DNA of 64,000 nt from Actinomyces weissii (GCF_016598775.1 NZ_CP066802.1:1-64000), one strand, 5' to 3'; shown: positions 11,874 to 19,186, numbered from the stretch's first letter. Program-made: numbers and translations. The notes: generated by a model from the sequence alone, not told the origin.

Positions 11874-11898
11874 TTAGCGCTATGTTTTATAGTGCTAA
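11874..11898 (+). promoter_or_regulatory. Leader hairpin before the bacteriocin-like gene
   Basis: TTAGCGCTAT and ATAGTGCTAA pair over 10 positions (one G-U type) around a 5-nt loop. The hairpin lies between the candidate promoter and the ribosome-binding site AGAAAGG (11929-11935), in the 5' leader. It has no T-run, so it is not a typical terminator; an mRNA-stabilising or regulatory role is possible. Confidence 0.35.
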
Positions 11899-11945
11899 GG
11901 ATCAAGCAAGTATCGTGCCCAGTCAACTAGAAAGGTATCACGATC

Positions 11946-12530
11946 ATGTTTGCATCCCGTAAGCTTGCTGCAGTGCTGATGGCCTCTTCTTTTCTGATGC
12001 CAGCAACTGCCTATGCTGCTACCAACGATGCTGCTGAACCTGTGCAGTTAGATCCAGCTACATTTGCTACAGAGGAGGGGGAGACAACCGTCGCTCCTGA
12101 TGGGCTGCGCTCAGTAACTCCCGTGGAAGGTAGCGGCCTCCAGCTTGGGACCCTGGAAGGCGACAACGTCGAGATTCAGGACGGGGTTGCTTTATGGACA
12201 GATTCACAAGGCGATTTAGTCGCTCAGATTGCCTTGCGTGGTGAGGGTGACCAGGACTTGGTGTTCTCCTATGACAGCGTCAGCAAGCGCATTGCTCCGG
12301 AAACGTCGTCCGAAGCCTCAACTCCGTTCGCGGGGGACATGATGTATGCCAACTCAGCACGTTGCATGCCTAGTTGGGTAGGCTGGGGCTGGAATATTGC
12401 CTGGGGTGGTCTTGTGTGCCTGCCGCTAGGTGTAGGTGTTGGTGCTGTCGCCACTCCTATTGCCGGAGTAGCGACTGACTTGGCATGCAACGCCGCAGGA
12501 GGCGCCTTGACAACCGCAACTGCCTGTTGA
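11946..12530 (+). CDS. Secreted Cys/Gly-rich bacteriocin-like precursor
   Basis: The 194-residue product has a clear signal peptide (MFASRKLAAVLMASSFLMPA, cleavage likely after AYA at residue 24). An acidic, hydrophilic middle (25-130) follows, then a hydrophobic, Gly/Ala-rich C-terminal domain with four cysteines (140, 158, 181, 194), the last being the final residue. This layout of signal, acidic propeptide and compact Cys/Gly-rich core recalls halocin-C8-like and other actinobacterial bacteriocin precursors; the ending with ACNAAGG and a terminal Cys is especially reminiscent. G+C is low (about 52% over 12001-12060) and TTA leucine codons occur at residues 35, 83 and 91, unlike neighbouring genes, which suggests acquisition. 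Antibacterial function is inferred, not shown. Confidence 0.5.
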   Translation: MFASRKLAAVLMASSFLMPATAYAATNDAAEPVQLDPATFATEEGETTVAPDGLRSVTPVEGSGLQLGTLEGDNVEIQDGVALWTDSQGDLVAQIALRGEGDQDLVFSYDSVSKRIAPETSSEASTPFAGDMMYANSARCMPSWVGWGWNIAWGGLVCLPLGVGVGAVATPIAGVATDLACNAAGGALTTATAC

Positions 12531-12539
12531 GGCGGAGCC

Positions 12540-12815
12540 ATGAGCACTGAGAAGAGTGTTGCTGTGCGGGGACCCAGCGCATGGTATCCCGCGTTGCATG
12601 CAGTGGTTGCGTGGGCCGTTATGTCGGCGTTCATGCTGACCAGAGATTTCCCTTGGTGGTCTTATGCTGCGTCAGGGTTGATATTTCTGGTAGCAGCCTA
12701 CTTCTGGGACAAGGTGATCAACAAAGGACGGTTCACCAGCCAGAGCCTCATCGCCTTTGCCTCAGTCGCTGCCGTGGTTCTCTTAGCCTGTCTAGGTCTT
12801 TATCTGTGGGTCTAG
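12540..12815 (+). CDS. Small three-helix membrane protein, putative immunity protein
   Basis: This 91-residue protein begins 9 bp after the bacteriocin-like gene, with a GAGGCGGAG ribosome-binding sequence, so the two genes form an operon. It has three predicted membrane segments (about 18-34, 41-57, 69-90), short basic loops (DKVINKGR) and no enzymatic motif. Small multi-helix membrane proteins next to bacteriocin genes commonly give self-immunity, which is the basis of the call. It shares the lower G+C and a TTA codon. I recognise no named family; export or another membrane role remains possible. Confidence 0.5.
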   Translation: MSTEKSVAVRGPSAWYPALHAVVAWAVMSAFMLTRDFPWWSYAASGLIFLVAAYFWDKVINKGRFTSQSLIAFASVAAVVLLACLGLYLWV

Positions 12816-12840
12816 ACGAGGCCGAGACAGCTGCGAGCGT

Positions 12841-12882
12841 GAGGGTGGGCTACTTCCGGCAAAGCAGGAGTAGCCCACCCTC
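12841..12882 (+). terminator. Hairpin terminator of the bacteriocin-like cassette
   Basis: A perfect 14-bp inverted repeat (GAGGGTGGGCTACT paired with AGTAGCCCACCCTC) with a 14-nt loop lies 26 bp after the stop of the second gene. The following bases are only mildly T-rich. Confidence 0.75.
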
Positions 12883-13022
12883 GTTGCGCTCTGTTTCAGC
12901 CGTGCCCGTGACCTTCTTGCCCTCAAGGCAGCCCGGCGGTTCACTCATGCCCTGCGTCTTGTGAGGAGAGGCTGTGGACCACATGGTGCGGCTTCTACCA
13001 TACTGACGCTGGCTTAGGGTGC

Positions 13023-13904
13023 TTACTGGCGGGGCTCGCGCATCTCGTCAGGGTGGGGGCCGTGGCGCTCCCCCCGGTCCAGGGCGTCCACCAGCGCCAT
13101 CTGCGCCCCGCTCAGGGCAAAGTCCCACACCGCCGCGTTGGCCGCCATACGCTCCGGGTGCGTGCTCTTGGGGATCACGACGTCGCCGCGCTGCAGGTGC
13201 CAGCGCAGCACCACCTGGGCGGGGCTACGGCCCACCTCCTGGGCCACGCGCACCAGCACCGGGTCCTCCAGGACCCGCCCCCGCGCCAAGGGCGACCAGG
13301 CCTGCGTGACGACGCCCTGCGCCCAGTTCACCGCCCGCAGCGGCTCCTGCGTGAAGTAAGGGTGCACCTCCACCTGGTTGACCGCCGGGACCACGCCGGT
13401 GGCCGCCACGATCCGCTCCAGGTGCCCGGGCTCAAAGTTGGACACCCCGATAGCCCGCACCCGGCCCGACTCCAGCAGCTTGACCATGGCCTGCCAGGTC
13501 TCCACCAGGTCCAGTCCCGGGGAGGTGGCCAGCGGCCAGTGCACCAGGAACAGGTCCAGGTACTCCAGCCCCAGGGCACGCAGGGACTCGTCAAAGGAGC
13601 GGCGCACCGCCTCAGGTCGGTGGTTGGGGTTGTCCAGCTTGGAGGTGACGAACAGCTCCTCCCGGGGCAGCCCCGAGTCACGCAGGCCCTGCCCCACCCC
13701 GGCCTCGTTGCGGTACATCTGGGCCGTGTCCACGTGCCGGTAGCCCAGGGACAAGGCAGCCCGCACGCAGCGGGCAGCGTCGTCATCAGGGATCTTGTAG
13801 GTGCCCAGGCCCAGCTGGGGCATGAGCACCGGCCTGTCCGCCACCCCCTGGCTCAGGGGCAGCAGGGTCACCGGCAGCGTGCTACAGACTGGGACACAGC
13901 TCAT
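13023..13904 (-). CDS. Aldo/keto reductase
   Basis: This NADPH-dependent carbonyl reductase of the AKR superfamily resembles 2,5-diketo-D-gluconate reductase-type enzymes. The 293-residue product has the TIM-barrel tetrad Asp59, Tyr64 (DTAQMY), Lys89 (TSKLDN) and His122 (LFLVHWP), and the later motifs IGVSNF and the cofactor-binding VIPKSTHPERMAAN. The physiological substrate cannot be told from sequence. The first 27 residues precede the usual family start; Met28 (MPQLGLGTYKIP) is an alternative. It is monocistronic and faces the bacteriocin-like cassette. Confidence 0.9.
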   Translation of the reverse strand: MSCVPVCSTLPVTLLPLSQGVADRPVLMPQLGLGTYKIPDDDAARCVRAALSLGYRHVDTAQMYRNEAGVGQGLRDSGLPREELFVTSKLDNPNHRPEAVRRSFDESLRALGLEYLDLFLVHWPLATSPGLDLVETWQAMVKLLESGRVRAIGVSNFEPGHLERIVAATGVVPAVNQVEVHPYFTQEPLRAVNWAQGVVTQAWSPLARGRVLEDPVLVRVAQEVGRSPAQVVLRWHLQRGDVVIPKSTHPERMAANAAVWDFALSGAQMALVDALDRGERHGPHPDEMREPRQ

Positions 13905-14239
13905 ACCAGGAGCCTAAAGGGCCCGCCTGGGAACTACCAGGGGCGACGGCGCCCCCTGGCTCCGCTGCTACCCGCTGCTACCCGCGGGTCCCTGGGTCCG
14001 CGGGGTCCCTGCGCTCTGGCCCGGGCACCTGGCGCCGTCGAGCACGCCCTGGAGCCGCAGGCAGGGTCACTGGCCAGCAAGAGAAACAGGAAAGGACACG
14101 CCAAGAGCCACTGGTCGTGGTGGGCAGACCTCAGGGGGCGGAGCAGGAGGGGCAGCACACGCCGGTGGGCCCCCAAGACGACGGGGGCCCCGCAGGATCC
14201 GCTCCTGCAGGGCCCCCCGCTCAGGCTCTCAGTGGTGCC
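13905..14239. other. Intergenic region, no gene seen
   Basis: This 335-bp gap between two minus-strand genes has no supported coding sequence. It contains an imperfect GC hairpin near 13936-13958 and the terminator at 14183-14217. Confidence 0.6.
14183..14217 (-). terminator. Terminator of the small membrane protein gene
   Basis: A strong inverted repeat (GGGGGCCCCGCAGGA with TCCTGCAGGGCCCCC, 5-nt loop) begins about 22 bp beyond the stop of the minus-strand gene at 14240. It is very GC-rich, with no pronounced T-run. Confidence 0.65.
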
Positions 14240-14779
14240 TCAGCTGATGACCTCGGCCTCCTCGGCCTCCTCCGAGTCGGCCCAGTACTCTTCCGCCCAG
14301 GGGTCCTCCACCGGCTGGCTACGCTGCCAGACCACGTAGGCGGCAGCTGCGGCGACACCGGCCAGGGCCACCCAGCCGAAGGTCTTGAGAACGGGGTGCT
14401 TCTTCTTCACGGGAACCTCCTGAAGTGCCGCCTGCTTGGCAGCGGTGCTGATGATCTGGGCGCGCTCCATAAGCGGTACGCCCTCGGACTTGTCAGTAGC
14501 CGCGCGGACCGCGGCGGTGGTGCGCTGGACACGCGGCACGTAGTCCTCAACGACACGTGTACGCGCCTCTTCCAGCACCGGGGCGGTGCGGGCCTGGGCG
14601 TCGCGGGCGACCTTCTCCGCCCCGGCACGCGCCCGGCTCAGACCGGTGCCCGCCCACCCGGCTACCCGGTCGACAGCATACTCAGCCTGGGTGGCGAGGT
14701 TCCCTGCAAGCTGGGCAGCCTCCTGCTTCAGCTTGTCCGTGTCGAAGTCGAATCTCTCGAGCCTCTTCTCGAAGGTCAT
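14240..14779 (-). CDS. Single-pass membrane protein of unknown function
   Basis: The 179-residue product begins MTFEKRLERFDFDTDKL. It has a long amphipathic, Ala-rich helical region (20-120, apolipoprotein-like), a basic patch KKKHPVLK and one membrane segment (about 137-157). The tail is acidic (EEYWADSEEAEEAEVIS). The ATG at 14779 is chosen over ATG 14782 because AGGAGG at 14786-14791 then has better spacing; the upstream extension to 14893 is unsupported. Similar small proteins are common in actinobacteria near ppiA, but I know no function. Confidence 0.7.
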   Translation of the reverse strand: MTFEKRLERFDFDTDKLKQEAAQLAGNLATQAEYAVDRVAGWAGTGLSRARAGAEKVARDAQARTAPVLEEARTRVVEDYVPRVQRTTAAVRAATDKSEGVPLMERAQIISTAAKQAALQEVPVKKKHPVLKTFGWVALAGVAAAAAYVVWQRSQPVEDPWAEEYWADSEEAEEAEVIS

Positions 14780-14985
14780 CATCTGCCTCCTGACTGGTTG
14801 CTGCCGGGCCGATCCGGACCTGCTGACGGCAAGGGCGCCGTCGTCGGAGCTACATCGTCGCATTCCCTGGACCCCTCCGCATCCGACTGGCACCTGAATC
14901 CCTACAGGTTTTGCCTGGGGTGAACACCTGCGCGCTCAGCGGAGCGTGCTAGTAACCGCCCCGGCAGGCGTGGGAACATGCGTGC

Positions 14986-15507
14986 ATGGAAGCCACACTG
15001 CACACCAACCACGGCGACATCAAGGTCACGCTCTTGCCTGAGCAGGCCCCGCAGACCGTCGCCAACTTCACCGGCCTGGCCACCGGCACCAAGACCTGGA
15101 CAGACCCGCGCACCGGCGAGCAGAAGAACGAGCCGCTCTACCAGGACGTTGTCTTCCACCGGGTCATCCCAGGGTTCATGATCCAGGGCGGCGACCCGCT
15201 CGGCACCGGCACCGGCGGTCCCGGCTACAACTTCGACGACGAGATCGACCACTCCCTGAACTTCAACGCCCCCTACGTGCTGGCCATGGCCAACGCGGGA
15301 CTGCGCATGGGGCGGGGCACCAACGGGTCCCAGTTCTTCATCACCGTCGCCCCCACCCCCTGGCTGCAGGGAAAGCACACCATCTTCGGCCAGGTCGCCG
15401 ACGAGCCCTCCAAGCAGGTCGTCGACGCTATCGCGGCCGTGCCCACTGACGGCCGCGACCGCCCCCATCAGGACGTCGTGATCAAGTCGGTCACCGTCAG
15501 CGAGTGA
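14986..15507 (+). CDS. ppiA: Peptidyl-prolyl cis-trans isomerase, cyclophilin type
   Basis: This cytosolic prolyl isomerase assists protein folding. The 173-residue product begins MEATLHTNHGDIKVTLLPEQ and has cyclophilin core motifs: VVFHRVIPGFMIQGGDP with the catalytic Arg, MANAGLRMGRGTNGSQFFI, and the active-site Trp region WLQGKHTIFG. It lacks a signal peptide. ppiA followed by a rhomboid gene near crgA is a conserved actinobacterial arrangement. Confidence 0.95.
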   Translation: MEATLHTNHGDIKVTLLPEQAPQTVANFTGLATGTKTWTDPRTGEQKNEPLYQDVVFHRVIPGFMIQGGDPLGTGTGGPGYNFDDEIDHSLNFNAPYVLAMANAGLRMGRGTNGSQFFITVAPTPWLQGKHTIFGQVADEPSKQVVDAIAAVPTDGRDRPHQDVVIKSVTVSE

Positions 15508-15528
15508 CAGGCCGCCTCAAGCAGACCA

Positions 15529-15558
15529 GACGCCGTCGGGTTCCTGCCCGGCGGCGTC
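15529..15558 (+). terminator. Hairpin after ppiA
   Basis: GACGCCGTCGGG pairs with CCCGGCGGCGTC across a 6-nt loop (one T-G wobble), 22 bp after the ppiA stop. It lies 29 bp before the rhomboid start, so termination may be partial. Confidence 0.55.
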
Positions 15559-15586
15559 GCCGTACCTGAACCAGGAGTAGCAGGAA

Positions 15587-16435
15587 GTGACCCAGCCTCC
15601 CACCTACCACAGCCAGGAGCAGGCCCCCGTGTGCCCGCGCCACCCTGAGCGCGTGGCCTACGTGCGCTGCCAACGCTGCAACCACCCCGTGTGCCCCAGC
15701 TGCCAGCTGCCCAGCCCGGTCGGGGTGCGTTGCGTGGACTGTGCCAGCGCGGCCGCCGCCTCCCGCCGCCCCACCCGCACGGTGCTCGGCGGGGTCCAGG
15801 CCAGCGGCGCCAAGGTGACCGTCGGGTTCATCGGCCTGTGCGTGCTGGTCTACCTGCTGCAGCAGGTGCCGGGGCTGGGGGTAACCCGGTGGCTGGCCTT
15901 CAACCCGGCGCTGGCGGCCACCGAGCCCTGGCGCTTCCTCACCACCGCCCTGCTGCACGGCTCGCCCCTGCACCTGGCCTTCAACATGTTCGCCCTGTGG
16001 GTCGTGGGCGGGCAGCTGGAGGAGGTGCTGGGGCGCTGGCGCTACCTGGCCCTGCTGCTGCTCAGCGCCTTTGGTGGCTCCGCCATGATCTACCTGCTGG
16101 CCACCCCTGGCTCACAGAGCTGGGTCACTTGGACGGTGGGGGCCTCCGGGGCGGTCTTTGGGCTGTTCGCCACGCTGTTCGTGGTGCAGCGGCGCTTTGG
16201 GCGTGACACCTCCGCGGTGCTGGGGCTCCTGGGTTTGAACCTGGTGATCTCCTTCGTCGGGGCGAATATCTCCTGGCAGGGGCACCTGGGGGGTCTGCTG
16301 GCGGGGGCGGCGCTGGCCTCCGTCTACGCCTGGGCGCCCCGGGAGCGGCGCACGCAGGTTTCCGTGGCGGGCACGGTGGGGCTGGCGGGGCTGCTGCTGG
16401 CTGTGGTGGTGCTGCGCGCCTTCCTGGCGGCCTGA
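15587..16435 (+). CDS. Rhomboid family intramembrane serine protease with N-terminal zinc-binding domain
   Basis: Rhomboids cleave membrane proteins within the bilayer. The 282-residue product has a Cys/His-rich N-terminus (about 16-52, B-box-like, with CQRCNHPVCPSC). Six or so membrane helices then carry the catalytic Ser187 in GASGAVFG and His233 in HLGGLLAG, and a conserved HGSPLHLAFNMFALW loop. The GTG start at 15587 follows AGGAGTAGCAGGA. Substrates are unknown. The gene follows ppiA and is closed by a strong terminator. Confidence 0.92.
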   Translation: MTQPPTYHSQEQAPVCPRHPERVAYVRCQRCNHPVCPSCQLPSPVGVRCVDCASAAAASRRPTRTVLGGVQASGAKVTVGFIGLCVLVYLLQQVPGLGVTRWLAFNPALAATEPWRFLTTALLHGSPLHLAFNMFALWVVGGQLEEVLGRWRYLALLLLSAFGGSAMIYLLATPGSQSWVTWTVGASGAVFGLFATLFVVQRRFGRDTSAVLGLLGLNLVISFVGANISWQGHLGGLLAGAALASVYAWAPRERRTQVSVAGTVGLAGLLLAVVVLRAFLAA

Positions 16436-16444
16436 GCCGCAGCC

Positions 16445-16486
16445 ACGGTTGGGCCCCCAGCCAGAACTGGCTGGGGGCCCAACCGT
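16445..16486 (+). terminator. Strong rho-independent-type terminator after the rhomboid gene
   Basis: ACGGTTGGGCCCCCAGCCAG pairs perfectly with its complement over 20 bp with a 2-nt spacer, about 10 bp after the rhomboid stop. Confidence 0.8.
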
Positions 16487-16637
16487 GTGTGGGACGCCTG
16501 GCTGTGAGTCACCCTGGTACCCCAGTGGCTGCCAGGACTCTTCGTGCGCGATGGCCTGCCTGCGGGCCCCCTCCCAGGCAGCCGGGCCTTAAACAGGCTC
16601 AGCGGAGCACCTCACCTGCTGCACTGGTTAGGGCAGC

Positions 16638-16726
16638 CTTGCGCCCAGCCGTGCGTAACGGGTGGGTAGCAGATTGATGACTTTGTCCCCAGGTCGTGCT
16701 TGCGCCTCGCCGTGCGTAACGGGTGG
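16638..16726. repeat. 28-bp direct repeat pair
   Basis: Two copies, at 16638-16665 and 16699-16726, match at 26 of 28 positions. They share CTTGCGCC, then two variable bases, then GCCGTGCGTAACGGGTGG. Start-to-start spacing is 61 bp, close to six helical turns. They lie just left of the DnaA-box cluster; a protein-binding iteron-like role is possible but unproven. Confidence 0.7.
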
Positions 16727-16841
16727 TCCTGTACCGGGACCTGCTAACCATCCCTGCTGCGCTGCCCTACCTGCCTGAACAGGGATGGAGGCTGGGGGCT
16801 CCTCCCCTACCTCAGGGACAGCTGTCTTACACATGTGTAAG

Positions 16842-16995
16842 TAGTCCACAGCTGTGGACAGGTCTGTGGAATAACAGATCTGTAGTTTGTCCACAGGCTT
16901 GTACACACCTGGGGAAAAGCCCTGTCTGCCAGCAGATCACAGTTGTTCACACCTCCACAGGGGCATTGGTGACAGTTCTCCACGGTTGTGGACAA
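16842..16995. promoter_or_regulatory. Dense DnaA-box-like cluster
   Basis: Within 154 bp there are two exact boxes, TTGTCCACA (16887-16895) and its reverse complement TGTGGACAA (16987-16995). Close matches are TAGTCCACA (16842), TGTGGACAG (16853), TGTGGAATA (16865), TTGTACACA (16899), TTGTTCACA (16943) and TTCTCCACG (16976). This is denser and better matched than the dnaA-dnaN gap. It could be a DnaA-titration site, a second origin element or the real oriC. Confidence 0.65.
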
Positions 16996-17268
16996 CCAGA
17001 CCCTAGGGAGCGGCCGTGTGGGGCCGGGACCGGCCGGACCGGGGGTACGGCTGACGCCGTCCTCCTGGCCGAGTCGCGCTCCAAGGCCTTCACCACCGGC
17101 GCCTAGCCAGCCTCCTACGCCGGGCGCACACCCCTCACCGGCAGGTCCGGGTCCTCAACCCGTGGCGAGCACGTCTCGCACGCAAGCATCACCTCCTACA
17201 CGGGCGGCACCTCCTACTTGGGCCAAAGGCCCCTCAAGCGAGGCATGTTCCCCTCGGTCTCCGCCTCC

Positions 17269-17331
17269 ACTTGTGCATTTCGGCGCGAGTGGTGCCGAAA
17301 AACCGCACCACTCGCGCCGAAATGCACAAGT
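17269..17331. repeat. Long perfect palindrome, family copy 1
   Basis: Two 27-bp arms (17269-17295 and 17305-17331) are perfectly complementary around a 9-nt loop. The outer arm begins ACTTGTGCATTT and the inner part contains GGTGC. A related palindrome at 42426-42484 shares the outer arm, the GGTGC/GCACC core and the right flank AGTCGGGG, but differs in the middle of both arms in a matched way. Confidence 0.8.
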
Positions 17332-17495
17332 CGGGGTGTGGGGCAGGACGCCTACAGCGGCGGCTTACGGGCATGCAGGCCCCAAGCGTCTAAGCCCAGT
17401 CAGGCGGATACGACCAACCGGCTGAAGCGTCACGTCGCTCCAGCACCTGGCAGTCAGCTAAGGGCCGGACGGTTTTCTCCCAGGCCCTAGCCGTC

Positions 17496-17813
17496 CTACT
17501 TCCAGCGCAGCAGGCCCAGGAAACCGACCAGGGCGATCAGTGCGCCCACGTAGAGGTTCCCGTTGCGCAGCCAGTCACCGCCGTGGCTCTTCACGAAGTA
17601 CGGAACCGGATAGGCTCCCTGGAACAGGTAGGTGACCACCACCCACACCAGGCCGATCAGCATGAGCCCGACCATCGTCGGGGCGTACCAGCCGGGGCTG
17701 TGCACGTCCCTGACCTTCACGGGAGTGCGCGAGACACGGTTGGCCGCGGCGCGCGACTCCTCCATGGCCTTGGCTGCCTTGGCCGGGTTGCCGGACTTCC
17801 TTGGATCAGCCAC
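17496..17813 (-). CDS. crgA: Cell division protein CrgA
   Basis: CrgA is a small actinobacterial membrane protein that interacts with FtsZ, FtsQ and penicillin-binding proteins at the septum. The 105-residue product has a basic cytoplasmic N-terminus (MADPRKSGNPAKAAKAMEES), then two membrane segments (about 47-66 and 88-103) separated by a loop with PVPYF. NP and SPGWYAPTM around the first helix are family-typical. It lies next to the sortase and kinase genes as in mycobacteria and Streptomyces. Confidence 0.9.
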   Translation of the reverse strand: MADPRKSGNPAKAAKAMEESRAAANRVSRTPVKVRDVHSPGWYAPTMVGLMLIGLVWVVVTYLFQGAYPVPYFVKSHGGDWLRNGNLYVGALIALVGFLGLLRWK

Positions 17814-17955
17814 GCGGACCTCCTGACTACAGAGAACAACTGTGAAGCTTGGGGCTCGTCTGTTCAGAGCGAACCACCACCGGCCTTAGCGTAGGCCATC
17901 AGGGTGCTGTGCATAGACTGGCCGCAGTCTCACCTAGAGGCGGCAAGGAGCACTG

Positions 17956-18900
17956 ATGGCTGAGCTAGAACCGCAGGCGCCACCGGCAGAACCAGGACTA
18001 CCACCCTCGATAGCCCCGCAGGCGGCGGAGCCTGTCGGCGCCCCCAGCACGCCCACCCTGGCCACGGCGACGGCGGAGCCTCTCCCCGACGGGCAGAAAC
18101 GGTCCAGGCGGCCTAGCCGAAAGGAGCTGCGGCACCAGCCTGCACATGCCGCCAGCCGCAGACCGGCCCGACGCCGTCGTGGGGTGCTGGACATCCTGCT
18201 GACCCTGATCGGTGAGGCGCTTATCACCGCTGGTGCCGTGATCGGCCTGTTCCTGGTGTGGCAGCTGTGGTGGACCGGGATCGAGGCCACGCAGAAGGCT
18301 GAGGCTGCCACCAAGACCTTCACCCAGACGCAGGTGGAGTCCCCCAAGACCGCTGGCACCAAGCACACGGAGCCGCCCCCCGCCATGCCCCAGGTCGGCT
18401 ACGGGGAGACCATCGGCATGCTGGTGGTGCCCAAGTGGTACGGCGTCACCAACAACAACATGCCGGTGATTGAGGGCACCGGCCCGGACGTGCTGGACCA
18501 GGCCGCCGCGGGCCACTACAGCGACACCCAGCAGCTCGGCGAGATCGGCAACTTCGCGGTGGCCGGGCACCGGCGCTCCAACGGCAACTCCTTCCGCCGG
18601 GTGGACCTGCTGGAGCCGGGGGACGAGATCGTCGTCTCCACCAAGGACGTGTGGTACGTGTACACGGTGGAGAGCCACGAGATCGTGCTGCCCTCCCAGA
18701 CTGAGGTGATCGCGCCCGTGCCTGGGCACCCGGAGCAGGCGGCCACGGAGCAGTACCTGACCATGACCACCTGCCACTCAGTAAACGTGGGCGAGTGGGG
18801 CAACGACCACCGCTGGATCGTGCACGCCAAGTTCTCCTACTGGATGCCGCGCTCTGAGGGGCGCCCCGAGTCGGTCCTCAAGGACCCGGAGGTCAACTGA
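17956..18900 (+). CDS. Class E sortase
   Basis: Sortases are membrane-bound transpeptidases that attach surface proteins to peptidoglycan. The 314-residue product has a long Pro/Ala/Arg-rich cytoplasmic N-terminus, one membrane anchor (about 79-104) and a sortase fold with His205 (VAGHRRSN), Cys273 (MTTCHS) and Arg286 (DHRWIVHA). The synteny with crgA and pknB is that of the actinobacterial class E (SrtE) enzymes, which typically recognise LAXTG. The surface protein at 36.8 kb ends with LARTG and is a likely substrate. The start follows AAGGAG. Confidence 0.9.
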   Translation: MAELEPQAPPAEPGLPPSIAPQAAEPVGAPSTPTLATATAEPLPDGQKRSRRPSRKELRHQPAHAASRRPARRRRGVLDILLTLIGEALITAGAVIGLFLVWQLWWTGIEATQKAEAATKTFTQTQVESPKTAGTKHTEPPPAMPQVGYGETIGMLVVPKWYGVTNNNMPVIEGTGPDVLDQAAAGHYSDTQQLGEIGNFAVAGHRRSNGNSFRRVDLLEPGDEIVVSTKDVWYVYTVESHEIVLPSQTEVIAPVPGHPEQAATEQYLTMTTCHSVNVGEWGNDHRWIVHAKFSYWMPRSEGRPESVLKDPEVN

Positions 18901-19058
18901 TGTACGGATTCATCTGGCGGCACCTGCCGGGCCCCACCTGGCTGCGGGCGATCGAGGCGCTGGTGCTGCTGCTGGGGGTGGTCTACCTGCTCATGGAGTA
19001 CGGCTTCCCCTGGGCGGACGCCCGCTGGCACTTCTCCGGCCAGGCCGACGTCGGCTAG
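18900..19058 (+). CDS. Small single-pass membrane protein linked to the sortase
   Basis: This 52-residue ORF begins MYGFIWRHLPGPTWLRAIEA and continues into a leucine/valine-rich membrane segment (about 20-32) and EYGFPWADARW. Its ATG overlaps the sortase stop by one base, indicating coupled translation. Short proteins with the HLPGPTWLRA and FPW motifs follow class E sortase genes in other actinobacteria. Function is unknown; an accessory role in sortase activity is only a guess. Confidence 0.75.
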   Translation: MYGFIWRHLPGPTWLRAIEALVLLLGVVYLLMEYGFPWADARWHFSGQADVG

Positions 19059-19134
19059 CGCCCAGGCGGACAGGCCCCAACGCGCCGACGGCGGCCCGGT
19101 GGTCTCCCGGGGTGGAGTTGGTCAGGCACACCTA

Positions 19135-19178
19135 GAGGCTGGGTGGGGCTAACCATCCAGCCAGCCCCACCCAGCCTC
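19135..19178. terminator. Bidirectional terminator between the sortase and kinase operons
   Basis: A perfect 16-bp inverted repeat (GAGGCTGGGTGGGGCT and its complement) with a 12-nt loop lies between the convergent sortase and pknB genes, 9 bp from the pknB stop. Confidence 0.8.
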
Positions 19179-19186
19179 AGGCCTGC

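Larger units (their letters stand above)
16487..17495. other. 1-kb non-coding region rich in repeats and DnaA-box-like sites
   Basis: No gene is supported between the rhomboid terminator and crgA. From left to right it contains a 28-bp direct repeat pair (16638-16726), a dense group of DnaA-box-like sites (16842-16995), a stretch of ordinary composition with no convincing frame (17000-17260), and a long palindrome (17269-17331). The remaining bases to crgA hold nothing I can identify. Such a long empty region is unusual in this otherwise tightly packed window. Confidence 0.6.

Noticed and set aside
17000..17260. Possible degenerate gene between the DnaA cluster and the palindrome
   Set aside because: Short in-frame stretches appear on both strands but are interrupted by stops and match no family I recognise.
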